Origin: Methanomicrobiales archaeon
GTDB taxonomy: Archaea > Halobacteriota > Methanomicrobia > Methanomicrobiales > Methanospirillaceae
DNA: 7,455 bases
Assembly: GCA_017883495.1 (NCBI GenBank)
Contig: JADGNL010000071.1
Span: forward strand, 1-7,455
Direction: 5' to 3'
Shown here piece after piece: positions 1-6,338 of the stretch. The translations under genes were made by a program, and so were the position numbers. Under the pieces are notes generated by a model that made no database searches, had not been told where the DNA came from, and saw nothing but the letters and a program-made list of their open reading frames with translations. Positions within the stretch are counted from its first letter, which is position 1. Each line of letters begins with the position of its first letter.

Positions 1-2
1 AC

Positions 3-230
3 GAGAAGGAGGAGGCGATCGCGGCCTGGGCGTACGAGAACCGGACACCGGCCGGTCGAGGGATGGACACGCTTCCCGCGGGCCGCGGGCGGTACCTGCC
101 GCTCGTCGCATCGGGCCGGGCCCTGGGCGTCGTGGGGGTGATCCCCGGGGACGAGAGGGGCGGGACGGCAGGGGAGGTACTCGAGGGGATGATGCGGCTC
201 GGCGCACTGGCCCTCGACCGGCTCGAGTGA
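3..230 (+). CDS. KdpD-like sensor protein, C-terminal GAF-type domain (partial, 5' end outside window)
   Basis: Only the last 75 codons are present; the gene runs in from the left edge and stops at TGA 228-230. The visible residues match the GAF region of KdpD sensors: an AAWAYEN segment, then TPAGRG, DTLPAGRG and YLPL, then a GRALGVVGV strand and a closing ALALDRLE helix. In classical KdpD, the K+/turgor sensor kinase that controls the kdpFABC potassium pump, this block is followed by HisKA and HATPase domains. Here the protein ends within a few residues of the GAF helix, so no kinase core is encoded in this reading frame. It could be one of the archaeal KdpD-like proteins that keep only the sensory parts, or a truncated copy. 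The family match is fairly secure from motif order; the role is inferred, and the missing N-terminal part prevents a full domain call. Confidence 0.72.
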   Translation, partial: EKEEAIAAWAYENRTPAGRGMDTLPAGRGRYLPLVASGRALGVVGVIPGDERGGTAGEVLEGMMRLGALALDRLE

Positions 231-264
231 GGCGCCCGCCCCAGCCGGCCGGCCATCGGGCGCC
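231..264. terminator. GC-rich inverted repeat directly after the KdpD-like gene; possible terminator or mRNA 3' hairpin
   Basis: The eight bases GGCGCCCG (231-238) begin immediately after the TGA stop and are exactly complementary to CGGGCGCC (257-264). The 18-base loop contains a second self-complementary GC segment (GCCGGCCGGC). No clear T-run follows, and archaeal termination depends more on oligo-T than on hairpins. The repeat itself is certain; its role as terminator or mRNA stabiliser is inferred. Confidence 0.4.
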
Positions 265-437
265 GCCGGACCACCCTGCGGCCCCGAGCCTCCCTCAACT
301 CTATCCGCCGGCAGCCCCTGATGCAGGGCCGGCCGCGCCGTAGCTGCACTTACAGTGTCGGTGCCATCCGTTCCTCACCGATCCAGTGATTGTCAGGAAA
401 CGGCGAGAGGGGTTTCGATCGACGTCGTGAAAAGAGA
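265..437. other. Non-coding gap between convergent gene ends
   Basis: This stretch separates the plus-strand KdpD-like gene from the 3' end of the minus-strand PKD gene, so it should hold 3' ends of both transcripts. It contains a short hairpin CCCTG-ATG-CAGGG (316-328) and another, CACT-TAC-AGTG (347-357). On the minus strand a pyrimidine run (TCTCTTTTC) follows the PKD gene stop and could act as a weak terminator. I see no credible gene, tRNA or promoter here. Confidence 0.4.
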
Positions 438-2789
438 TCAGAGGTGATTGAAGAGCCAGACGACGTCGGCGAAGTCGATACGGCCGTTCGCGTTGCAGTC
501 GAACTCCTCGACCGGCTCGTTCGCCGCGATCCAGGTCATCTGGTTGAAGTAGAGGACGACGTCGGCGAAGTCCCGCCGCCCGTTCCCGTTCGTGTCCTCG
601 TACAGCCCGTCGCCGTCGAGATCCCGGGGCATGCCCGTGGCGCCGGGGAAGGTCAGCAACGGCCGAGAGGGATCGACCCTGACCAGCCAGGCCCGCGAGA
701 GCGTGGTCGAGCCGTACCCGTTCCGGGCCGTCAGGTTCACCGTGTAGTTCCCGGCCCGGGCATAGACATGGGTCGGGTTCTGAACGGTCGCGTTCGTGCC
801 GTCCCCGAACTCCCATGTCCACGCGCTCGGGGTCCCGTTCGAGGCGTCGGCGAACCTGACCGCCAGCGGGGCTTTGCCCGCTGTCGCGTTCGCCGTGAAG
901 TTCGCGTCGGGCACGACCCGGATGTAGTCGGTCTTCTGTTCGGTGTCGCTCGAGCCGGCGTACGTGGCAATCATCTGGACCGTGTACAACCCCGACTGCG
1001 CGTAGACGTGGGTCGGGTTGCGGAGGTTCGACATACCGCCGTCGCCGAAGGTCCAGCTCCAGCCCGTCGGCGATCCGATCGACCGGTCCGTGAACGCGAC
1101 CGGCTTCCCGGCCCCGACCGTGCGCGGCTCGGCCGAGAAGGCCGCGAACGGCGCCGAGCCCACGGTCACGTACCCGGTCGTCGTGTTGGAGCTGAAGGTG
1201 TTGTTGACCGTCAGGTTCACGACCTTGAGCCCCTCGGTCGCGTACACGTGGTACGGATTCTGGGCGGCCGACGTGCCGCCGTCGCCGAAATCCCACCGCC
1301 ACGCCGCCGGCACCCCGGTCGATCGGTCCGTGAACGAGACGTTCAGAGGCGGCCGGCCCTGCGACGGCGCGAGCGTGAACGCCGCGACGGGCGCCGCCGC
1401 CGGCGGTGTCGTCGTCGGCACGACCGTCGGGAGCGTCGTCGGCACAGTGGTCACGTCCCCCTCCCAGCTCAGCTGGTACGAGTTCCCGCTTCCCGCCTGG
1501 TTGATGATCCCGAGCGAACGGTTGCTGTTCGCGGCCGTGATCTCGAAGCTCGAGCCCGTGACCGGCTGCTGGTAGCTCGGGTTGTCGTAGTACCAGCCGA
1601 GCATCGACTGGTATCCGCGGTCGCCTCCTGCGTCCGCCTGCCGGAACCGGGCGAGGGTGATGTTGGTCGCGTACGCGGACCAGAAAGCCCAGACATCGGC
1701 CCCGTCGCTCTCGCAATCCTCGAGTCGGATGTTTTTCGCGTTCTTGACGACCTTCCAGCCATATGTCGAACCGCTGTCCGTGCAGCGGGTGAAGACCACG
1801 CTGTCGCCGCCCTCCACGTAGAAGCCTGCGTTCTTGTTGTCGATCGAGACGCAGTCGGTCACGGCCGCGTTAAAATGGACGTAAAAGCCCGAAAGAAATG
1901 TCGACTGGTACGGATACTGCGCCGGATTGCGCTGGCCGTTCCGCTCGGCCGTGCAGCCCGAGAGCGTGATGGCCTCCTTGATCGTCCCCTTGTCCTCGCC
2001 GGGCTCGAAGTGAAATCCCGACTGCCAGTTGTCGTCGGCCAGGCAGTTGATCACCTGGACGTCGTAGAGGTCGTTGTCCTCCTGGATGTCGAAACCGGTC
2101 ACCCACTCGGAGCGCGAGCCCCCCGCCACCCCGAAGCCGCAACGGCGCGCGACGCAGTTGATAAAGCGGATGTTCCTCGTCTCCTTCGGCAGGTTGATCG
2201 CGTTCATGTTGAACCCGTGGGTGTTCGCGTCCTCGGCCGTGCAGTCGATGAACGCGACGTCCTCGATCGTCTCGCCGTCGGCCCAGATGTAGAACATCCC
2301 ATTTCCGCCGGCCCGGTAGAGCTGACCGTCGGGACCGCGGCTTGTGGCGGTCACCTCCTCGACCACGACCCGGCTCACCTTGACGAGGACCCCGCCGCTG
2401 CCCATGATGGTGAAGCCGCGGAGGTGGACGTCGGGCTGGGTCACGCTGACCGGCTTCCATGGGCTCTGGTCGTTGATCATGACCAGCCGGGTGGCGTCCT
2501 GTCCGGCCCCGAGCAGCTCCGAGTTTCCGTTCGGGAAGACGCTGTCCGAGCAGTTGAACGTCCCGGCCGTCAGCTGCACCGTGCCCATGTCGCCGGGGAG
2601 GCTGTTGAACGCGTCGTTGATCTCGATCTGATCGGCGACGCCGTCGCACCGGAAGTCGGCCGCGGCCCGATCGGCCGCGCTCGCGTCGGCCGCGGCGACC
2701 ACGAGCGTGGCTGCCGAGGCCGCCGGCGCGAGGAACGCGGCGACGAGAAGGAGGAACAGGAGGAGACGGGTCGGGGAGAGGGGGCGCAT
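438..2789 (-). CDS. Secreted beta-helix / triple PKD / dockerin-like surface protein
   Basis: This encodes a large exported protein, 783 residues from the preferred start. Residues 1-26 form a signal peptide (MRPLSPTR, a Leu/Ala-rich core, cleavage near ASA). Residues about 28-445 form a right-handed parallel beta-helix, with repeated rungs such as FIDCTAED, FINCVARR and VINCLADD; the first part (QIEINDAF, GTVQLTAGTF) is the usual cap of NosD/pectate-lyase-like folds. A Thr/Pro linker (447-467) leads to three PKD domains (about 466-543, 546-626, 627-705), each with W-x-FGDG (W499, W579, W659) and HVYA at exactly 80-residue spacing. The end (723-783) has two Ca-loop-like repeats, NGNGRRDFADVV and NANGRIDFADVV, as in archaeal dockerin-like tails. 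Thirteen N-glycosylation sequons are present, ten of them in the PKD region. The role is probably cell-surface or matrix binding, or polysaccharide processing; no catalytic residues are assigned. ATG 2789 is preferred because it gives a compact signal peptide. In-frame ATGs at 2816 and 2825 would add 9 or 12 residues. Confidence 0.9.
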   Translation of the reverse strand: MRPLSPTRLLLFLLLVAAFLAPAASAATLVVAAADASAADRAAADFRCDGVADQIEINDAFNSLPGDMGTVQLTAGTFNCSDSVFPNGNSELLGAGQDATRLVMINDQSPWKPVSVTQPDVHLRGFTIMGSGGVLVKVSRVVVEEVTATSRGPDGQLYRAGGNGMFYIWADGETIEDVAFIDCTAEDANTHGFNMNAINLPKETRNIRFINCVARRCGFGVAGGSRSEWVTGFDIQEDNDLYDVQVINCLADDNWQSGFHFEPGEDKGTIKEAITLSGCTAERNGQRNPAQYPYQSTFLSGFYVHFNAAVTDCVSIDNKNAGFYVEGGDSVVFTRCTDSGSTYGWKVVKNAKNIRLEDCESDGADVWAFWSAYATNITLARFRQADAGGDRGYQSMLGWYYDNPSYQQPVTGSSFEITAANSNRSLGIINQAGSGNSYQLSWEGDVTTVPTTLPTVVPTTTPPAAAPVAAFTLAPSQGRPPLNVSFTDRSTGVPAAWRWDFGDGGTSAAQNPYHVYATEGLKVVNLTVNNTFSSNTTTGYVTVGSAPFAAFSAEPRTVGAGKPVAFTDRSIGSPTGWSWTFGDGGMSNLRNPTHVYAQSGLYTVQMIATYAGSSDTEQKTDYIRVVPDANFTANATAGKAPLAVRFADASNGTPSAWTWEFGDGTNATVQNPTHVYARAGNYTVNLTARNGYGSTTLSRAWLVRVDPSRPLLTFPGATGMPRDLDGDGLYEDTNGNGRRDFADVVLYFNQMTWIAANEPVEEFDCNANGRIDFADVVWLFNHL

Positions 2790-2808
2790 GCTCAAAGAGA
2801 ATACTCTC

Positions 2809-2818
2809 CGACTCATAA
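2809..2818 (-). promoter_or_regulatory. Possible TATA element for the PKD gene
   Basis: On the minus strand an A/T-rich stretch, TTATTATGAG, sits about 25 bases before ATG 2789, which would suit a leaderless transcript from that start. A small inverted repeat, AGAG-AATA-CTCT (2796-2807), lies between the two. If the gene instead starts at ATG 2825, this stretch is coding. Transcription from the upstream response-regulator gene is an equal possibility. Confidence 0.3.
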
Positions 2819-2832
2819 TAACCATACGGCCC

Positions 2833-3249
2833 CTACCGCGATGCGCGGCGGATCGCCCGCTCGATCGCGGCCTCGAGCTCCGCGATGGAGTAGGGCTTGG
2901 GGACGACCCCCACGAACCCGTGAGCCGCCGGATCGGCCATCGCCGGGTCGTCGGCGTGCCCGCTCGATACGAGGGCGCGCACGCCGGGGTCGAGGCGGCG
3001 GAGGACCTCGATCGCCTCCCGCGCCCCGGTCCCCCCGGGGACGGCGAGGTCGAGCACGATCACGTCGTACGGGACGCCGCGGGCGATCGCTGCGCCGTAC
3101 GCGGCCACGGCCTCGCGCCCGTCCCCGACCTCCGTCACGAGAAAGCCGCGCCGCCGGAGCATCAGGCCCATGACGTCGCGGATCGCCTCCTCGTCGTCCA
3201 TGAAGAGGACCCGGCCGCGGGTTTCGTTCTCGGGATTCGGTGCAGGCAT
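2833..3249 (-). CDS. Single-domain response regulator (CheY-like receiver)
   Basis: This is a 138-residue stand-alone receiver domain, the phosphorylation target of a histidine kinase. Residues 13-20 (RVLFMDDEE) carry the acidic Mg-binding pair D18/D19. D67 in VIVLDLAVPGGTG is the phosphoacceptor, S95 in LVSSGHADD is the switch Ser, F112 sits at the switch aromatic position, and K118 in VVPKPYS is the conserved lysine. The DLAVPGG and VSSGHADDP wording resembles receivers found at the end of hybrid sensor kinases. No DNA-binding or enzymatic output domain follows, so output must be through protein contact or phosphotransfer. ATG 3249 is the only sensible start: longer in-frame extension would run through the TATA region, and the upstream residues look non-coding. 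No strong ribosome binding site is visible. The beta-helix/PKD gene begins 43 bases after its TAG stop on the same strand, so co-transcription is plausible. The partner kinase is not in the window. Confidence 0.9.
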   Translation of the reverse strand: MPAPNPENETRGRVLFMDDEEAIRDVMGLMLRRRGFLVTEVGDGREAVAAYGAAIARGVPYDVIVLDLAVPGGTGAREAIEVLRRLDPGVRALVSSGHADDPAMADPAAHGFVGVVPKPYSIAELEAAIERAIRRASR

Positions 3250-3356
3250 CTGAGGACCGCCGTCTGTCTTCCGCCGGCGCGTGGCGGGCTTGGGGTTGGG
3301 AGCGCCCCGGGTGAGGGCGAGCCGCTCATTCCGTCCCCTACCGTCTTTGAAATCGT

Positions 3357-3368
3357 ATCTTATATATT
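3357..3368. promoter_or_regulatory. Shared TATA region of a divergent promoter
   Basis: The A/T island around CTTATATATT (3359-3368) is the only one in an otherwise GC-rich gap (3250-3398) between the minus-strand response regulator and the plus-strand lipoprotein. Being nearly symmetrical, it can serve TATA-binding protein in both directions. For the plus strand it lies about 35 bases before ATG 3399, predicting a leader of roughly 10 bases. For the minus strand it predicts a leader of roughly 85 bases before ATG 3249. The sequence is clear; two-way use is inferred. Confidence 0.55.
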
Positions 3369-3398
3369 GTCGTCGGCGGAAGTACCATTGACCAGCCC

Positions 3399-3773
3399 AT
3401 GCACCTCTCACGCAGGTTCGCCCTCCTCTGCCTCGCGGCTCTCGTTCTCACGGCTGGCTGCACGGTCGGCGAGGCCGCGTTCGACCCCGTCGTGTACGAC
3501 CACGGGAACCTGACGGTCGGGGTCACGACGGGCGTGCCGATCGTCCACGCGGACCTGCAGGTGGCCGTCTCGGCCCTGGACGGACTCGGGCAGCACGAGG
3601 TCTTCGCCGAGGCGCGATATGCGGATCTCGCGGCGGGTGCGAACAGGTTCACGTACGCAGTCGCGCTCCCCGACGGTGCCTACCGGTGCTACCTCTACCT
3701 CTACGACGGCCAGCAGCGGCGGGGCGCGGTCATCAGGGAACTGACGGTCCGTGGGGGGACCGGCCGTGCGTGA
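3399..3773 (+). CDS. Small predicted lipoprotein, function unknown
   Basis: A 124-residue protein with a short basic start (MHLSRR), a hydrophobic stretch and a lipobox LTAGC (residues 17-21), so Cys21 is the likely lipid-modified residue after cleavage. The mature part of about 104 residues reads as alternating beta strands (for example NLTVGV, ADLQVAVSAL, NRFTYAVALPDGAY, CYLYLYDG, AVIRELTV), consistent with a small Ig-like or similar beta-sandwich. That fold is inferred from pattern alone. One sequon, N37-L-T, is present. I do not recognise the family. The gene sits about 35 bases downstream of a good TATA element, so its leader would be very short. Its TGA overlaps the proposed GTG start of adenine deaminase by eight bases, implying co-transcription and possibly coupled translation, though a lipoprotein has no obvious link to purine deamination. 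Codon use matches the neighbours. Confidence 0.78.
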   Translation: MHLSRRFALLCLAALVLTAGCTVGEAAFDPVVYDHGNLTVGVTTGVPIVHADLQVAVSALDGLGQHEVFAEARYADLAAGANRFTYAVALPDGAYRCYLYLYDGQQRRGAVIRELTVRGGTGRA

Positions 3774-5424
3774 ACTCGTCCGGGCGGCGCGCGGAGAGGA
3801 GACGGTCGATCTCGCCATCCTGAACGCCGCCGTCTTCAATCCGTTCCTCGGCGAGTGGGAGGAGACCGCGCTCGGAATACATGATGGGCGGGTGCTCGGG
3901 CCCGGGCGGTACCGGGCGCGGCGCGAGCTCGACCTCGGCGGGGCCCGGGTCGTGCCGGGATTGATCGACCCCCATGTCCATATCGAGTCCTCCCTGCTCT
4001 CGCCGTTCGAGTACGCCCGTCTGGCCGCGACGCATGGCACGACCACCGTGGTCGCGGACCCCCATGAGATCGCGAACGTGCTCGGCGTGCCGGGGATCGA
4101 GTACATGCTCGCCTGCCGGCCGCACCTGCCGATCGACCTGCTGCTGACCCTGCCGTCCTGCGTGCCGGCCACGCCGGCCGACGTCGGCGGAGCGGTGATC
4201 GAGGCCGGCGAGCTCGCGCCACTCGCGGATCGGGAGGGCGTGGTCGGCCTTGGCGAGGTGATGAACGTGCCCGGGCTCATCGGCGGCGACCCCGACCTCG
4301 CCGCGAAGGTCGCCCTCCTCCGGAACGTGGACGGCCACGCCCCTGGGCTCGGCGGGCTCGACCTGAACGCCTACGTGCTCGCGGGGGCCCAGAGCGAGCA
4401 CGAGGCCGCCACGGCCGCCGAGGGGCGCGACCGGCTTGCGCGCGGCATGTACCTCTTCCTGCGCGAGGGCTCGACCGAGCGGAACCTCGCGGCCCTTCTC
4501 CCCCTCGTGACGCCGGCTACGGCTCCCCGCTGCGCGTTCTGCACGGACGACCGGCACGCGGACCTGATCCGCCGCGACGGGCTGATCGACGACTGCGTCC
4601 GCCGCGCGATCGACGGTGGGCTCGAGCCCGAGCTCGCCCTGCGGATGGCCACGCTCTCGGCCGCCGAGCGCTTCGGTCTCGCCGACCGCGGGGCCCTCGC
4701 GCCGGGGCGGCGGGCGGACCTCTGCGTGCTCGAGCCGGGCGACGGCTTCGCGATCGCCCGGACCTTCGTCTGCGGGAAGGAGGTCGTCGACCAGGGGCCG
4801 ACGCCCACCCCGGTCCCTCCGCCGGCGCGGCCCATGCGGTGCCGGGTGCCGGTCGCGGGCGAGCTCGTTCCGGTCGTCGACGGGTGCGCCCGCGTGATCG
4901 AACTCGTGCCCGGGCAGATCCGGACGCGGGCCGTCGACCTTGCCGTGCAGGCGGGCTCGCTCCCCGATACCGCTCGGGATCTGCTACCCGCCGCCGTCTG
5001 CGACGCGTACCGCGGCACGGGCACCGGAGTCGGCATCGTCCGGGGCTTCGGCCTCGTTCACGGCGCCATCGCCTCCACGGTCGCCCACGACGCCCACCAG
5101 GTGGTCACGGTCGGCGCCGAGCCGGCGGCGATGGCCGCGGCCGTCGGGGCCGTGGTCGCGAGCCGCGGCGGGCTCGCGGCCGTCGGGCTCGGCGAGACCA
5201 CCCTGCTGCCGCTCCCGGTGGCCGGGCTCATGTCCGACCGACCGTACGACGAGGTCGCGGACGGCCTCGACCGCCTCGCCGCGCACGCGGCCCGGCTCGG
5301 CGCCGTGCCCGACGCCTTCATGCACCTCTCCTTCCTCGCCCTGACCGTTATCCCCGAGCGGCGCCTGACCGAGCGGGGGGTCTTCGACCACGCCGTGTTC
5401 GGCGACGTTCCACTCGCCTGCTAG
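3766..5424 (+). CDS. ade: Adenine deaminase
   Basis: This cytosolic metal-dependent amidohydrolase converts adenine plus water to hypoxanthine plus ammonia in purine salvage. It has 552 residues from GTG 3766, close to the usual family length. Family signatures appear in order: PGLIDPHVHIESS with metal ligands H70 and H72; VADPHEIANVLG (H100, E101); LPSCVPAT; GEVMNVPG (E164); DGHAPGL (H191); SEHEAAT (H212); FLREGS; CTDDRHADL (D261, D262); and the ADRGALAPGRRADL beta-sandwich return. The Ade-specific C-terminal domain is complete, with AHDAHQVVTVG, LPLPVAGLMS and LSFLALTVIP. GTG 3766 is preferred because a purine-rich GGGGGGA lies eight bases before it; an in-frame GTG at 3751 would add five residues but has no such site. 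The start overlaps the end of the lipoprotein gene, suggesting an operon. The family call is secure. Ade should not be confused with eukaryotic-type adenosine/adenine deaminases, which lack this C-terminal domain. Confidence 0.95.
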   Translation: MRELVRAARGEETVDLAILNAAVFNPFLGEWEETALGIHDGRVLGPGRYRARRELDLGGARVVPGLIDPHVHIESSLLSPFEYARLAATHGTTTVVADPHEIANVLGVPGIEYMLACRPHLPIDLLLTLPSCVPATPADVGGAVIEAGELAPLADREGVVGLGEVMNVPGLIGGDPDLAAKVALLRNVDGHAPGLGGLDLNAYVLAGAQSEHEAATAAEGRDRLARGMYLFLREGSTERNLAALLPLVTPATAPRCAFCTDDRHADLIRRDGLIDDCVRRAIDGGLEPELALRMATLSAAERFGLADRGALAPGRRADLCVLEPGDGFAIARTFVCGKEVVDQGPTPTPVPPPARPMRCRVPVAGELVPVVDGCARVIELVPGQIRTRAVDLAVQAGSLPDTARDLLPAAVCDAYRGTGTGVGIVRGFGLVHGAIASTVAHDAHQVVTVGAEPAAMAAAVGAVVASRGGLAAVGLGETTLLPLPVAGLMSDRPYDEVADGLDRLAAHAARLGAVPDAFMHLSFLALTVIPERRLTERGVFDHAVFGDVPLAC

Positions 5425-5544
5425 ACCGGCCGGGGAACCGGGTCATGGCCGTGGGTCGCGGTCAGCCCCTTCAGTCCGAAGAAGTATCCGACGTTCACGA
5501 CGACCGGGACGATGCGGAGGAGAGTCCGGGCGAGCGTCCGGGTC
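5425..5544. other. Short gap between convergent ade and phosphoribosyltransferase genes
   Basis: This gap separates two converging stop codons. There is no obvious T-run terminator on either strand. The minus strand stays open through the gap in a frame with strong G/C third positions, ending at TAG 5421-5423. The encoded text (for example LLRIVPVVVNVGYFFGLKG) is hydrophobic and protein-like, but the only usual start codon I see inside the gap is a GTG that would give about 25 residues, without a ribosome binding site. I therefore do not call a gene. Confidence 0.4.
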
Positions 5545-6243
5545 TCAGAAGAGACCGTCCGCAGCGAGCTCGTCGAGGAGCGCGACCACCTCGTCCTCGG
5601 TGAGGTCCCGCCACGCCCGGTACGCCTCGGCCACGGCGAACCGGTCCCCGCCCCGGACATTCGGGCAGATCACCGCGTCGGAGACCTCCGCGACCACGGC
5701 CACGGTCCGGTCGTGGCCGGTCGGGACCACGGTCACGAGCGGTCCGGCGCCCGCGGCCCGGAGGGCGGCGATGACCACGAGGGCAGTGGACCCGCCGGCA
5801 AGGCCGTCGTCCACGACGAGAATGCGCCGGCCGCTAAGGTCGGGCATAGGCTGTCCCCCGAGAAAGCGGGCGAGCCGCTCGGCGACCGAGGCCCGGGCCT
5901 GTTGAATCTGAGCCTCGACCGCGGCCGACCCGAGGCCGAGGGCGGCGATCAGCTGGCGGTCGAGGATGACGCGCCCGTCCCAGGCGACCGCGCCCATCCC
6001 GAACTCGGTGTTGCCCGGCACCTGGACCTTTCTCGCGACCAGGAGCAGAATGGGCAGGGCGAACTCTCGCGCGATCGGCCCGGCGACGGAGACGCCGCCG
6101 GAAGGAATCGCGCCGCAGAGCGCGCCCTCGTACAGGTCGGGGTGCTGTCGGAGAAGGGTCGCACAGGCCCTGCCGGCCTCGTCGCGGTCCGAAAAGACGC
6201 CCCGCCGGCCGGCGAGCGACGGATCCTGGTAGATCGGCCCCAT
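5545..6243 (-). CDS. Predicted phosphoribosyltransferase (COG1926 type)
   Basis: A 232-residue predicted type I phosphoribosyltransferase, an enzyme class that joins a base to PRPP or runs the reverse reaction. The order of motifs matches the COG1926 group: FSDRDEAGRACATLL (residues 17-31), GAIPSGGVSVA (44-54), LLLVARKVQVPGNTEFGMGAVAWDG (67-90 region), a helical stretch, then RRILVVDDGLAGGSTA (139-154) as the PRPP-binding loop, and TVVPTGHDR plus VICPNVRGGDRFAV near the end. The loop differs from the common DDGxATGxT in having Gly in place of the first Thr. The natural substrate of this group is not established, so no pathway is assigned; salvage of a purine is only a guess from the convergent ade gene. 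ATG 6243 is chosen because a TATA-like element lies about 30 bases upstream, implying an almost leaderless mRNA, and because upstream in-frame residues are not family-like. Confidence 0.87.
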   Translation of the reverse strand: MGPIYQDPSLAGRRGVFSDRDEAGRACATLLRQHPDLYEGALCGAIPSGGVSVAGPIAREFALPILLLVARKVQVPGNTEFGMGAVAWDGRVILDRQLIAALGLGSAAVEAQIQQARASVAERLARFLGGQPMPDLSGRRILVVDDGLAGGSTALVVIAALRAAGAGPLVTVVPTGHDRTVAVVAEVSDAVICPNVRGGDRFAVAEAYRAWRDLTEDEVVALLDELAADGLF

Positions 6244-6269
6244 GATGCGCGTTCCAACGGACGCGGGGG

Positions 6270-6280
6270 ATAAAAAGGTA
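6270..6280 (-). promoter_or_regulatory. TATA-like element for the phosphoribosyltransferase gene
   Basis: On the minus strand the sequence ACCTTTTTATC is the only A/T-rich patch in the 95-base gap, about 30 bases before ATG 6243. At the usual archaeal distance it predicts a transcription start within a few bases of the ATG, so the message would be leaderless or nearly so. Confidence 0.5.
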
Positions 6281-6338
6281 TCTGGGTCGAAACCCGGGGG
6301 CCGCGGCATCGCCCCGGCCACAGCGGTCCGCCCGTGCT

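Noticed and set aside
779..1400. The three PKD units seen as a DNA tandem repeat
   Set aside because: The 240-base period is real at protein level, but the units differ widely in nucleotide sequence, so it is domain duplication rather than a recent DNA repeat.
301..1716. A 471-codon minus-strand frame overlapping the PKD gene
   Set aside because: It is a shifted frame of the same strand, full of Arg/Gly/Pro, while the PKD frame has three recognisable domains over the same bases.
390..3173. A very long open frame on the plus strand (927 codons) across the PKD and response-regulator genes
   Set aside because: It is antisense to two genes with clear domains. Its Arg/Val/Pro-rich text shows no fold or motif. 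Long antisense open frames are expected in DNA this rich in G and C.
3250..3411. Upstream extension of the response regulator to ATG 3411
   Set aside because: The added 54 residues run through the TATA region and the neighbouring divergent promoter, are not receiver-like, and would overlap the lipoprotein start.
3751..3765. GTG 3751 as the start of adenine deaminase
   Set aside because: It would add five residues without a ribosome binding site, whereas GTG 3766 follows a purine-rich GGGGGGA at good distance. The choice is not certain.
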